A stretch of 64,000 bases of DNA, from NCBI GenBank assembly GCA_030065125.1, contig JASJDM010000005.1:1-64000 (forward strand), written 5' to 3'. This stretch comes from Lysobacterales bacterium (GTDB taxonomy: Bacteria; Pseudomonadota; Gammaproteobacteria; Xanthomonadales; SZUA-38). Of this stretch, positions 27,542 to 37,976 are shown piece by piece; the stretch's first letter is position 1; each line of letters opens with the position of its first letter. Both the position numbers and the translations under genes were made by a program. A model generated the notes under the pieces. That model did no database searches, was not told where the DNA came from, and worked only from the letters and a program-made list of their open reading frames with translations.

Positions 27542-28453
27542 TCAACCTGACCCGCCTCTCTGGTGGCGGGTCATGCCGGCCATCACGCCACCCAGAACCC
27601 GTACCCGGGCAAAGCGCGGCAGCATGGACAGGGCCCGGGTCAGGAACCATCCCCGGAAATGGGGGTACACCGTGGTCCGGCGGCCCAGGTGATCCAGTAT
27701 GTTCCGCGCCACCGCGGCCGGTTCGGAACCTGGAGAACGCAGGTTCGCCCTGTCATTGAACCCGGTATCGACCTGGGCCGGGGCCGCCGACAGCACGTCG
27801 ACGTTGAAGGGCTTCAGCTCCAGGCGAAGGGCCTCGGCCAGGGACTGAACATAAGCCTTGCTGGCCGCGTAGCTGGCGGCACCCGGTACGCCCTGCCACG
27901 CCAGGATCGAGCTCAGCAGCACCAGGCCGCCCGAACGTCGCTGCCGCATGGGCTGCAGAAAATGATGCGCCTGGGCAGTGACGGATCGGACGTTGAGGTC
28001 CACCAGGTTCAGTTCGCCGTCTGCCTGCTGATCAAGGAACGGACCCGAACTGCCAAATCCTGCATTGGCGACCAGCAACCCGATTTCCAGGTCCCCGGTC
28101 TGCTCTTTCAGCCTGTTGACGCCGGACTCTGTGGAAAGGTCGACGGCGACAATCCGAACATCGACGCCGCAGTCCCGCTGCAGTTCCTCCCCCAGGGATT
28201 CCAGCTGCCGGACGCGACGGGCGGCCAGCACCACGTTGACGCCGCGCCGGGCAATTTTCCGGGCGATTTCCAGGCCGATACCGCTGGATGCGCCGGTGAC
28301 CACAGCCCACGGTCCGTAGTGCGCGCGCCAGTGGTGCCATCGTTCGGGGGCAGCCGCCACATCCGTGCTGCCTCGCTCCCGTTCAGGGTGTCCGGCCGAT
28401 GGGACCTGGCTCGTAAGCTGATCAGTAGAAGTCAACGCGGCGTTCTGCTGCAT
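27542..28453 (-). CDS. Short-chain dehydrogenase/reductase
   Basis: This is a 303-residue NAD(P)-dependent oxidoreductase. After an unusual 45-residue polar N-terminal extension it has the Rossmann motif TGASSGIG (residues 53-60), VANAGFG (128-134), a catalytic Ser in LLSSILA and Tyr195/Lys199 in SYAASKAY. The C-terminal part (HPHFRGWFLTRALSMLPRFARVRVLGGVM) is hydrophobic and may contact the membrane. The start at 28453 has a CTGGAG ribosome site. It is divergent from an hxlR-type regulator across 78 bases that hold two operator-like repeats, so HxlR control is very likely. The substrate is unknown. Confidence 0.85.
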   Translation of the reverse strand: MQQNAALTSTDQLTSQVPSAGHPERERGSTDVAAAPERWHHWRAHYGPWAVVTGASSGIGLEIARKIARRGVNVVLAARRVRQLESLGEELQRDCGVDVRIVAVDLSTESGVNRLKEQTGDLEIGLLVANAGFGSSGPFLDQQADGELNLVDLNVRSVTAQAHHFLQPMRQRRSGGLVLLSSILAWQGVPGAASYAASKAYVQSLAEALRLELKPFNVDVLSAAPAQVDTGFNDRANLRSPGSEPAAVARNILDHLGRRTTVYPHFRGWFLTRALSMLPRFARVRVLGGVMAGMTRHQRGGSG

Positions 28454-28468
28454 GTTTCGCTCCAGTTA

Positions 28469-28516
28469 GTTTCATGATGGAACTAATAATAGACTTTTGC
28501 GTTTCATGATGCAACT
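28469..28516. promoter_or_regulatory. Paired HxlR operators between SDR and hxlR
   Basis: Two near-identical 16-mers, GTTTCATGATGGAACT (28469-28484) and GTTTCATGATGCAACT (28501-28516), lie in direct orientation 32 bases apart, about three helical turns. Each fits the imperfect palindrome GTTnCATGATGnAAC. They lie in the 78-base divergent spacer and should be bound by the HxlR product. Confidence 0.65.
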
Positions 28517-28531
28517 TACTATCCTTGGGTT

Positions 28532-29068
28532 ATGGAAAGAAAAACTTTTGACACGGCACCCTGCTCCATTGCCAGGTCCCTGGACGTGCTGGGGGATTGG
28601 TGGAATCCGCTGATCATTCGGGAGTGCCTCTATGGCGTTCACCGATTTGACGAGTTTCAAAAATGGCTGGACATCGGCCGCAACATTCTTACCCGCCGCT
28701 TGAAGCAGCTGGTGGACGAGGGCCTGCTGGAAAAGCGCCCCTACCAGGACAACCCGCCCCGCTTTGAGTATCACCTGACCGACAAGGGATATGACGCCGC
28801 CGGCGTGCTGCTGGCACTAATGGCCTATGGAGAAAAGTGGCACTTCGAGAATGGCAACGAGCCTATCCGCATCTTCGACCGTACCTCCGGGGCCCGGGTC
28901 ATGCCGGCCCTGGTGGACGCCCGCAGCATGCGAGCCATTGACGCCAGGCAACTCTACGCCGGCCCCGGTCCGGCATTCCCGGCCGACAAATCGGTGCGGC
29001 GCAGCCGCTTCGTGGAATATTTTGCCCGGCAGGGCGACGGCAAACGGCCTGCGAAAACGACGGAGTGA
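28532..29068 (+). CDS. HxlR-family transcriptional regulator
   Basis: This is a 178-residue winged-helix regulator. It has the family signature CSIARSLDVLGDWWNPLIIRECLYGVHRFDEFQ near the N-terminus, with an early Cys (Cys10), a recognition region ILTRRLKQLVDEGLLEKRPY and the wing RFEYHLTDKG. HxlR proteins often sense aldehydes or redox stress through that Cys. The C-terminal 75 residues exceed the core HxlR length. It is divergent from the SDR gene, whose promoter it probably controls along with its own. No good Shine-Dalgarno precedes the ATG at 28532. A crotonase gene follows within 5 bases. Confidence 0.88.
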   Translation: MERKTFDTAPCSIARSLDVLGDWWNPLIIRECLYGVHRFDEFQKWLDIGRNILTRRLKQLVDEGLLEKRPYQDNPPRFEYHLTDKGYDAAGVLLALMAYGEKWHFENGNEPIRIFDRTSGARVMPALVDARSMRAIDARQLYAGPGPAFPADKSVRRSRFVEYFARQGDGKRPAKTTE

Positions 29069-29072
29069 AAAG

Positions 29073-29846
29073 GTGAGTCTTCAAGGAACCGAAACCATCA
29101 AGGTAGAGCGCCACCAGCAGCGGGTCACCGTTACTCTGGCAAATCCGCGCCTGAAAAACCGGCTCAACAGCGAAGATCTGGCCGATCTGCTGAACCTGGT
29201 GAACCGGCTCCACCAGGACACCACGGTTCGGGTTGTCACTTTCACCGGAGAAGGTGACTGCTTCTGCGCCGGTTTTGACCTGAATGAACTCAGCCGCGTC
29301 ACCGAGGATCAGCGGCTGCCTGACTTCGACAAACTGGCCCAATCCATCGAGGATCTGCGCTGTCCCACCATCTGCGCCCTGAACGGCAGCGTTTACGGTG
29401 GCGGCATTGACCTGGCCCTGGCGTGTGACTTCCGGCTGGGCGTGGAAGGCATGGAACTCATGATGCCGGCCGTCCGGCTCGGGCTACATTACTATCCCAG
29501 CGGCATCCGCCGCTATGTCGCACGGCTGGGCGGAAAAGGCGCACGACGCCTGCTGCTCCGATCGGAGACTGTTGGAGGGCAGGACCTGCTGGACCTGGGA
29601 TTCCTGGACGAAATTCACCCGGTGGACAGACTGGCCGCGGCCGCCAGGTCCTTAGCCGCCCGCCTGGCCGGATTCGGGCCGCTGGCGCTGGAAGGAATGA
29701 AGCAGTGCATCAATGGGTTCGCCCGGTCCAGCGCCGAACTGGCGACCATGGAGGAACGCTTCCAGGACGTCCTGCAGTCCGAGGATATCCGCGAAGGCAT
29801 CCGGGCACAGCGGGAAAAGCGCCCGCCCGGGTTCCAGCGGAAGTAG
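29073..29846 (+). CDS. Enoyl-CoA hydratase/isomerase (crotonase) family protein
   Basis: This is a 257-residue crotonase-fold protein from GTG 29073, 4 bases after the hxlR stop with AAAAGG upstream. GEGDCFCAGFDLNEL carries the oxyanion-hole segment and LNGSVYGGGIDLALACDFRL the second one. MMPAVRLGLHYYPSGIRRYVARLGG replaces the usual E-P-E region. The typical catalytic Glu pair of hydratases is not clearly present, so isomerase, hydrolase or another CoA-ester activity is possible. Co-transcription with hxlR suggests that it belongs to the same inducible response as the divergent SDR. Confidence 0.78.
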   Translation: MSLQGTETIKVERHQQRVTVTLANPRLKNRLNSEDLADLLNLVNRLHQDTTVRVVTFTGEGDCFCAGFDLNELSRVTEDQRLPDFDKLAQSIEDLRCPTICALNGSVYGGGIDLALACDFRLGVEGMELMMPAVRLGLHYYPSGIRRYVARLGGKGARRLLLRSETVGGQDLLDLGFLDEIHPVDRLAAAARSLAARLAGFGPLALEGMKQCINGFARSSAELATMEERFQDVLQSEDIREGIRAQREKRPPGFQRK

Positions 29847-29877
29847 CTGCCTGCCCCAGTTAGACCATCACCACCGA

Positions 29878-31428
29878 TTACTCGGGGGCAATAGTCCTGA
29901 ACGACTGGAAATCGCACTTCCACGCGGTTCCCTGGTTCCGAACGCCACAGTACTGATAGCTTTGCCTCGGCAACGGCGTGACACCCAGGGCCGGCGTGAA
30001 CTGAAACGTGAACTCCAGATCCCCACTGGTGTTTTCCGTCGGAACCTCGAAGGTTACTTCACAAGTGGACGCGGATCCCGGTGAAGAATACTCTCCCCAA
30101 CGTCGATCGGACGCGCTTTGATTGATGATGGTTTCCGTTGCACCGCAGGTGGAGGACACGTACCTGACCCGGCTGTTGCGGTAGTAAAACCTGGCTCGGC
30201 CCGGCGTGTTGGAGTCGATAGTGGTCAGTACGGTAAAGCGGCCTCCCGGCAATAGGGGATTTGTTGGCGTGGGTCCTTGCCGGAGTCGAGTCAGCATGCG
30301 CAACACGGCAGCCGGCGTCGGTGAACTGGAACCAGGTCCTCTGTTCCAGCGCCGAAAGCGGAAGCGTCCTTCTCCCACGCCCCGGGTCCGAGGAAACAAA
30401 GTCCCGTAGTTTTTCAGCGCCACCGCTTCAAATCCATCAGTGAATATTTCCAGTTCGGCCTCACCCCCAGCGGCCACGTCGGCCATGCCCGGCGCCCCCG
30501 GCGGCAGCGCCTCTTCGATCCAGGTCGTGCCATCAAAGCCCCAGGCCACACCCTCATTGGGAGACGGACCCTTCATCGCACCCGGGCGCCGGCCCACGGC
30601 AAACACCAGGTTGGGCCCATACCCGGCCATCCCGGTCAGCGTATCATTTGGACCCGCATCGGCTTGCTTGGTCCAGCCCTGGCCATCGAATTTCCAGAAT
30701 TCATTGTTGAACGCCTGATTGACCGCGAATATCTCCGAGGGAGCAAAATCTCCCGGGACGCAGCTGTCCTCGGGGATATACGCCGCAATCAGGTTCAGGG
30801 GGCTGCCGCCCGGCTGCTCATACAGCGCCAGATCCATCGGGTCATCGGCATTGGACAATGCGCCGTCGGTGAATCGGCGGATGGTCCCGTCGGTGTACAG
30901 GGCCTTCACATCGTTACTGCTGCCGCACAGGGTCAACACGGGCCTGGAGCTTAGCCGACAGAATGCGCTGGCGTCGGGATCAGCAATGACATAGGGACAT
31001 ACCGTGTTGAAGCCAAAGCCACCGCCGCTGGCCAGTTCCTGGTAGATCACCAGGTCCTTTTCCGGCGGCGCCCAGACCGGGGTGAAAAAGCGTGGATCAC
31101 CGGTATTCTCCGGGAACAATGGGCTCCAGCTGCCATTGTTCCAGATCAGAACCAGGTCCTGTCCAGAAGCCACGGCAAACGTCTCGTCCACCGCCAGCAC
31201 ATCCAGCAGGTCCTTGCTGGTGCCCGAGGGCACGATGGTCCCGGCATCCCCCTGGTTGAAGTGCACGATCTGGCCGGCATTGCCCACGCCGATGGCGAAA
31301 TCCTCACTGGGCGCACTGAATCCCACCAGGGTTTCGGTAGCATTGACAGGCTCGGTGGACCAGGGCTGGGCCAATGCGCCGCCGGCAAACGCCAGCAGGC
31401 AGATCAACAGGACGGAATGGCCATTCAT
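29878..31428 (-). CDS. Secreted protein of unknown function
   Basis: I do not recognise this 516-residue protein. From the start at 31428, which has a CTGGAG site, there is a signal peptide (NGHSVLLICLLAFAGGALAQ). An N-terminal half follows with repeated short beta elements (for example VGFSAPSEDFAIGVGNAGQIVHF), suggestive of a propeller-like fold. An IFTDGFE motif occurs near residue 330; in Lysobacterales such DGFE tails usually sit near protein C-termini. An Arg/Gly-rich stretch and a C-terminal beta-rich domain with several Cys (YVSSTCGATE, TCEVTFE, YQYCGVRNQG, KCDFQSF) complete it. The ATG at 31455 is an alternative start. Confidence 0.6.
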   Translation of the reverse strand: MNGHSVLLICLLAFAGGALAQPWSTEPVNATETLVGFSAPSEDFAIGVGNAGQIVHFNQGDAGTIVPSGTSKDLLDVLAVDETFAVASGQDLVLIWNNGSWSPLFPENTGDPRFFTPVWAPPEKDLVIYQELASGGGFGFNTVCPYVIADPDASAFCRLSSRPVLTLCGSSNDVKALYTDGTIRRFTDGALSNADDPMDLALYEQPGGSPLNLIAAYIPEDSCVPGDFAPSEIFAVNQAFNNEFWKFDGQGWTKQADAGPNDTLTGMAGYGPNLVFAVGRRPGAMKGPSPNEGVAWGFDGTTWIEEALPPGAPGMADVAAGGEAELEIFTDGFEAVALKNYGTLFPRTRGVGEGRFRFRRWNRGPGSSSPTPAAVLRMLTRLRQGPTPTNPLLPGGRFTVLTTIDSNTPGRARFYYRNSRVRYVSSTCGATETIINQSASDRRWGEYSSPGSASTCEVTFEVPTENTSGDLEFTFQFTPALGVTPLPRQSYQYCGVRNQGTAWKCDFQSFRTIAPE

Positions 31429-31514
31429 GGCGTGTCTCCAGGCAGCTTCCACCACTCATGCGAGAATCGGCGCCAATCAGCGACAGCGGCTGCAGAGAAA
31501 CGTGACTCGGAGTG

Positions 31515-32294
31515 CTAGTTTGGGTCCGGCTGCATCCGGATTTCGTTGTCGTAGACACCCTCTGGCAGCGGCAAACCGGCCAGTTCGGCATCACCCAGGG
31601 GGCCGTCGGGCGTCACGCCATGCATTTCCAACACGGCCTGCAGCTGCCGGCAATGGTGGGCCGCGTGCCAGGTGGTGCGCTCCAGCACGCCTAACGCGTC
31701 ACGGCGGCCGTAGTAAGTGTCCATCTCAGCCGGCAGCCCCCGGTCCATGCGGCGCCACCAGTTCTGCAGCCCGGTTTTGACCTGCTCCCCCGTGTGGGCC
31801 AGGGTCGGGCCATCCGACAGGCCCTCGGGCGTCACTCGCTCGAACCACTCGTATTCCAGGGTGCCTCCCTCAGCCGCCGCCACGAAGGCCTGCACCACCA
31901 TGAATATGTGGTAGACCAGGTCACTGTAGGGGCGGTCGCGGCCCGGAAAATGTTCCCGCAACTGCTGCCCACTGAGCTGGCAGGCAAAGCGCTGGGCCGC
32001 CGCGATGATGCGTTGGCACTTTTCCACGTACTGCTCCGCTGTCAACTGCGGACCGGCCAGGCTGACCCCGACAAAATCGGCCACGTCCCGCAGGTCCTGG
32101 CAGTAGGTGCCCAGCTCTCCCCGGGCCACGACAGGTACCGAGCGAAAACCCAAGGCCGCCAGATCCGACATCGCGCCCGGCGATTCCACCACGTTGATAG
32201 ACTCGAAGTGGATACCCTGATCGATCAGGAATTCTTTGGTGCGAAGGCAGCTGGAGCAGCCGGGCTGCCAGTAGACACGATAGGTTTCGGACAT
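31515..32294 (-). CDS. Glutaredoxin-DinB fusion protein
   Basis: This is a 259-residue cytoplasmic protein. Residues 1-75 resemble a glutaredoxin, with the redox motif PGCSSCLRTKEFL and the cis-Pro segment RSVPVVARGE. The remainder is a DinB/YfiT-like four-helix bundle with candidate metal ligands His in DLVYHIFMVV and in TTWHAAHHCRQLQ. DinB-fold proteins include bacillithiol and mycothiol-type S-transferases and other thiol enzymes, so a fused thiol-transfer or thiol-repair activity is an inference. The start at 32294 follows CCCGGAGAG; longer in-frame starts would run into a 71-base inverted repeat. Confidence 0.75.
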   Translation of the reverse strand: MSETYRVYWQPGCSSCLRTKEFLIDQGIHFESINVVESPGAMSDLAALGFRSVPVVARGELGTYCQDLRDVADFVGVSLAGPQLTAEQYVEKCQRIIAAAQRFACQLSGQQLREHFPGRDRPYSDLVYHIFMVVQAFVAAAEGGTLEYEWFERVTPEGLSDGPTLAHTGEQVKTGLQNWWRRMDRGLPAEMDTYYGRRDALGVLERTTWHAAHHCRQLQAVLEMHGVTPDGPLGDAELAGLPLPEGVYDNEIRMQPDPN

Positions 32295-32334
32295 TGCACT
32301 CTCCGGGAATCTATCCCCTACCTGTATGTTTATC

Positions 32335-32405
32335 GGTGAACGCTTGCTGCGCAAGCTGGTGAACGCGCAGCGTTCGTTCACCAGCTTGCGCAGCAAGCGT
32401 TCACC
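32335..32405. repeat. Perfect inverted repeat with 31-bp arms
   Basis: Arms at 32335-32365 and 32375-32405 are exact reverse complements, separated by 9 bases (CGCAGCGTT). Each arm also contains its own small palindrome (GCTTGC-TGC-GCAAGC), so a branched structure is possible. It lies between the stop of hppA and the start of the glutaredoxin-DinB gene, upstream of the latter and next to the hppA terminator. Confidence 0.85.
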
Positions 32406-32409
32406 CTAA

Positions 32410-32438
32410 AAAAAAGCCCGCGCGAAGCGGGCTTTTTT
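32410..32438 (-). terminator. Rho-independent terminator of hppA
   Basis: A 12-bp perfect stem (AAAAAAGCCCGC / GCGGGCTTTTTT) with a 5-base loop lies 18 bases after the hppA stop codon on the minus strand, ending in a U-tract. A-rich and T-rich ends make it bidirectional in form. Confidence 0.9.
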
Positions 32439-32455
32439 GCTGCACCTGGCAATAA

Positions 32456-34594
<2,139 letters not shown>

Positions 34595-34919
34595 TTCCAG
34601 AGTTACTCCAGATTTTTAGTGAGGAATTCGATTGGTTTTGCTTTTTCGACCCGCGTTTCGCCCAGGCGAAAGCCGATGAAGCTCCCGCGACCGAGCAGAG
34701 GATTCGCGCAAAAATGTGAGTATTCAGCTATTCCGAAAAACCCGCCAAGCCCTTAGGCCTCGGGGAGATTGGCGCGGAAGTTTACCACATCCTGGGCCCG
34801 GAAAGGCCCCTCCGATGGTCGAATGTGACCCCGCAATTCTACGTACACGGCGGCCGGGGCTTCTCCCGGGGCTGGCGCCAGTGCAGAATTCGCTTTTTGC
34901 ACCCGTTTCAAGGACCTTG
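34595..34919. other. Intergenic region between hppA and the nitroreductase
   Basis: This is a 325-base divergent spacer. It contains the hppA ribosome site (CTGGAG near 34605) and presumably promoters for both genes. I see no convincing hexamers, repeats or small gene. The nitroreductase frame remains open back to 34716 but is not family-like there. Confidence 0.5.
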
Positions 34920-35585
34920 ATGAACGTATCCGAAGCCGTCGCCCAGCGCCGCACCATTCGCGGTTTTCGCCCTGACCCGGTAGACCCCAAGCTGATCCGG
35001 CAGATCTTTTCCCGTGCGCAGCAGGCGCCGTCCAACTGCAACACCCAGCCCTGGCACATGACCGTGGTGTCCGGCCAGGCGCGGCAGCAGCTGGAGCAGA
35101 GCCTGATGCAGGAAATCATGTCCGGCAAGCCCCCCTCCCCGGCATTCACACCGGGAGACCACAATCTGCAGGGCATCTACCGCGAACGGCAGGTGGACTG
35201 CGCGGTTCGCTACTACGGCGTCATGGGCATCGGGCGCGAGGACAAGCAGGCCCGCAACGAACTGATGGCGAAAAACTGGCAGTTTTTCGGGGCGCCCCAC
35301 GCCGGCTTCCTGTGCATGCCCCTGGACATGGGACCGGTCAACGCCATCGACATCGGCATCTACCTGCAGACCCTGATGCTGCTGTTCGTGGAGCACGGCA
35401 TCGACAGCTGCCCCCAGGGCGCCCTGGCCTTTTTTCCCGATCCGGTGCGAGAGATCGGCGGTATCCCCGAGGGCATGGGTATCGTCTGCGGCATCTCGTT
35501 TGGCTACGCCGATGAGGAGGCCCTGATCAATACCGTGAGGATGCCCCGGGACGAACTGAACCGGGCAGTTGAATTCGTGGAATGA
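34920..35585 (+). CDS. Nitroreductase family flavoprotein
   Basis: This is a 221-residue FMN-dependent oxidoreductase. NVSEAVAQRRTIRGFRPDPV carries the FMN-phosphate-binding Arg pair, SRAQQAPSNCNTQPWHMTVV matches the family's second FMN segment, and GIDSCPQGALAFFPD with GISFGYADEEALINTVRMPR forms the C-terminal signature. The start at 34920 follows AAGGACC. The frame is open further upstream without family-like sequence. Natural substrates of such enzymes (quinones, nitro compounds, enones) cannot be told. It stands alone between hppA (divergent) and the racemase gene (convergent, 3 bases between stops). Confidence 0.85.
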   Translation: MNVSEAVAQRRTIRGFRPDPVDPKLIRQIFSRAQQAPSNCNTQPWHMTVVSGQARQQLEQSLMQEIMSGKPPSPAFTPGDHNLQGIYRERQVDCAVRYYGVMGIGREDKQARNELMAKNWQFFGAPHAGFLCMPLDMGPVNAIDIGIYLQTLMLLFVEHGIDSCPQGALAFFPDPVREIGGIPEGMGIVCGISFGYADEEALINTVRMPRDELNRAVEFVE

Positions 35586-35588
35586 TCC

Positions 35589-36725
35589 TCAGGTCAATGC
35601 GCCGGACTGGCGCAGGGCCTCAATCTCCTCCGCCTCAAACCCCCAGTCCGCCAGCACCGATTCAGTATCAGCACCTTCAGGACTACCTGGCTCCGGCACA
35701 TCACACTGGCTGCGACTGAATCGCGGCGCCGGCGCCGGCTGGGTCAGGCCGTTGATGTCGATAAAGGTCTGGCGAGCCCGGTTGTGGGGGTGGTCCGGGG
35801 CTTCGGTGAAATCCAACACCGGCGCAAAGCAGGCATCGGTACCCTCCAGCAGTTCGCACCACTCCTGCCGGGTCCGGGTCCTGAACACCTGCTCCAGGCG
35901 CTGCTTGAGCTCCGGCCAGCGCGACGGATCCAGCTGCTTGCCGAAGGTCTCGGGATCAAGCTCCAGTTTCTCCAGCAGCAGCGCATAGAACTGCGGCTCC
36001 AGCGGCCCCACCGAGACAAACTTGCCGTCTGCCGTCTCGTAGACGTCGTAATAGTGGGCGGCGCCGTCCAGCAGGTTGGCCGAGCGCTGACTGGACCATA
36101 CGCCGAGCCGCTGCATGCCGTGAAACATGGACATCAGGCTGGCCGCGCCGTCGGTTATGGCGGCATCCACCACCTGTCCCTGACCCGAGGTTTTGGACTC
36201 CACCAGAGCCGCCAGCATGCCCATCACCAGGAACAGGCTGCCGCCGGCGTAGTCCCCCACCAGATTGAGCGGAACGGCGGGTTTTTCCCGACTGCCAATG
36301 GCGGCCAGGGCGCCCGAAATGGCGATGTAGTTGATATCGTGACCCGCCACGGTGGACAGCGGACCGTCCTGGCCCCAGCCGGTCATCCGGCCATAGACCA
36401 GGCGGGGATTGCGCGCCAGGCAGGCGTCGGGCCCGAAGCCCACCCGCTCGGCCACGCCGGGCCGGAAGCCCTCGAACAGCATGTCGGCCTTCTCCACCAG
36501 GGTCATCAGGGTTTCCAGGCCCTCGGCGGTTTTCAGATCCAGGGCGATGGATTTCTTGCCGCGGCTGTGGACGTCCATGGCGGACGGCAGCGCAATGCCC
36601 GGGGTAGAAGAGGATCGCTCCACTACGACCACTTCGGCGCCCAGGTCAGCCAGCAGCATTCCGGCATAGGGTCCGGGTCCGAGTCCCTTGATTTCAAGGA
36701 CCTTGATGCCGGCCAGGGGACCCAC
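35589..36725 (-). CDS. Alpha-methylacyl-CoA racemase (CoA-transferase family III)
   Basis: This is a 378-residue CaiB/BaiF-fold enzyme. The segments GHDINYIAISG (His129) and NLVGDYAGGSLF (Asp158) match the catalytic His and Asp of alpha-methylacyl-CoA racemases such as mycobacterial MCR, so racemisation of 2-methylacyl-CoA is more likely than CoA transfer. GQVVDAAITDG is also family-typical. It is last in a minus-strand set with an acyl-CoA dehydrogenase (4 bases upstream) and two MaoC-type genes. Racemisation would supply the (S)-2-methylacyl-CoA that acyl-CoA dehydrogenases need. A CoA-transferase role is the main alternative. Confidence 0.85.
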   Translation of the reverse strand: MGPLAGIKVLEIKGLGPGPYAGMLLADLGAEVVVVERSSSTPGIALPSAMDVHSRGKKSIALDLKTAEGLETLMTLVEKADMLFEGFRPGVAERVGFGPDACLARNPRLVYGRMTGWGQDGPLSTVAGHDINYIAISGALAAIGSREKPAVPLNLVGDYAGGSLFLVMGMLAALVESKTSGQGQVVDAAITDGAASLMSMFHGMQRLGVWSSQRSANLLDGAAHYYDVYETADGKFVSVGPLEPQFYALLLEKLELDPETFGKQLDPSRWPELKQRLEQVFRTRTRQEWCELLEGTDACFAPVLDFTEAPDHPHNRARQTFIDINGLTQPAPAPRFSRSQCDVPEPGSPEGADTESVLADWGFEAEEIEALRQSGALT

Positions 36726-36729
36726 CAGA

Positions 36730-37917
36730 TCAGTCCGCGTCCAGCGCCCGCCCGATGATTTCTTTCATGATTTCGCTGGTACCGCCGTAGATGCGCTGGA
36801 CCCTCGCGTCAGCGTAGAGCTGGGCAATGGGGTACTCCAGCATGTAGCCGTAGCCACCGTGCAGCTGCAGGCATTCGTCGATGATTTCGCACTGGGTCTC
36901 GGTGCACCACAGCTTGGCCATGGCGCCGGTGGCGTTGTCCAGCCGGCCGTCCAGCAGCTTCTGCACGCAGCTGTCCACGAAAGCCCGCATGACCTCGAGT
37001 CTGGTCTTGCACTCGGCCAGCTTGAAGCGGGTGTTCTGGAAGCCCATGACCGGCTGGCCGAAGGCCTTGCGCTCGCGCACGTACTGGATGGTCTCGCGCA
37101 CCGCCATCTCGGTGGCGCCCAGGGCCGCCATGGCGATGATGAGTCGCTCGTAGGGCAGTTCCTGCATCAGATTGACGAAGCCCATACCCTCGGCACCGCC
37201 CAGGAGGTTTTCCCTGGGCACCCGGACGTTTTCGAAAAACAACTCGGAGGTGTCCTGGGCTTTCAGCCCGATCTTTTCCAGGTTCCTGCCCCGGCTGAAT
37301 CCCTCGGCGCCCTCGGTTTCCAGCACCATCAGGGAAATTCCCTTGGCACCCTGGTTTGGATCGGTTTTGGTCACCACGACGATCAGGTCTGCGACCTGGC
37401 CGTTGGTGATGAAGATCTTGGAGCCGTTGATGACATAGTCGTCGCCATCGGCCAGGGCCGTGGTGCGTATGCTCTGAAGGTCCGAACCCGCAGAAGGTTC
37501 CGTCATGGCGATGGCGCCGACGAGCTCGCCGCTGATGAGTTTCGGAAGCCAGCGCTGCTTCTGCTCATCCGTGCCGAAATTCAGGATGTATCGGGCAACG
37601 ATGTTATGGACGCCAAAGCCCCAACCGGCATCCCCAACCCTGGCCTGTTCCAGGAAAATCACCATATCGTGTCCGTAGTCACCACCGGAACCGCCATACT
37701 CTTCCGGCATTGAAGCGCCGAGCAGTCCGAGTTCACCGCACTGGTTCCAGAACTCCCGGTCCACGTAGCCCTGCCTGCGCCAGCGGTCCATATTGGGAAC
37801 CAGTTCGGCGGCGAAAAATCGCTCCACCATATCCGCCAGCTGAGCATGTTCTTCGCTCATCCAGGGCGCCACGCGATGCCCGGCGTTAAATTCCATTTGG
37901 TTGGCTGCTGTTGCCAT
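36730..37917 (-). CDS. Acyl-CoA dehydrogenase
   Basis: This is a 395-residue FAD flavoenzyme that forms a 2,3-trans-enoyl-CoA. AMTEPSAGSD (about 137-146) and NGSKIFITNG (164-173) are FAD/substrate segments. The C-terminal YGGTSEIM lacks the Glu used by medium-chain enzymes at that point. The candidate catalytic base is Glu257 in LPYERLIIA, the position used by long-chain and isovaleryl-CoA dehydrogenases. With the adjacent racemase, a branched or 2-methyl substrate is plausible. It is divergently organised with the TetR side of the locus and sits 59 bases after the MaoC gene. Confidence 0.92.
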   Translation of the reverse strand: MATAANQMEFNAGHRVAPWMSEEHAQLADMVERFFAAELVPNMDRWRRQGYVDREFWNQCGELGLLGASMPEEYGGSGGDYGHDMVIFLEQARVGDAGWGFGVHNIVARYILNFGTDEQKQRWLPKLISGELVGAIAMTEPSAGSDLQSIRTTALADGDDYVINGSKIFITNGQVADLIVVVTKTDPNQGAKGISLMVLETEGAEGFSRGRNLEKIGLKAQDTSELFFENVRVPRENLLGGAEGMGFVNLMQELPYERLIIAMAALGATEMAVRETIQYVRERKAFGQPVMGFQNTRFKLAECKTRLEVMRAFVDSCVQKLLDGRLDNATGAMAKLWCTETQCEIIDECLQLHGGYGYMLEYPIAQLYADARVQRIYGGTSEIMKEIIGRALDAD

Positions 37918-37976
37918 GAGGTGATTCTCCTGATTGCTTATTTGATCCGGCCTGGGCGGGTCAGCTCCATTCCAGC

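Noticed and set aside
27549..27566. GACCCGCC/GGCGGGTC hairpin as a terminator between the MFS and SDR genes
   Set aside because: It lies inside the SDR coding end and has no U-tract on either strand.
35589..36725. Reading the CaiB/BaiF gene as itaconate or mesaconyl CoA-transferase
   Set aside because: The GHDINY and GDYAGG segments match alpha-methylacyl-CoA racemases, so racemase is preferred; the transferase role is kept only as an alternative.
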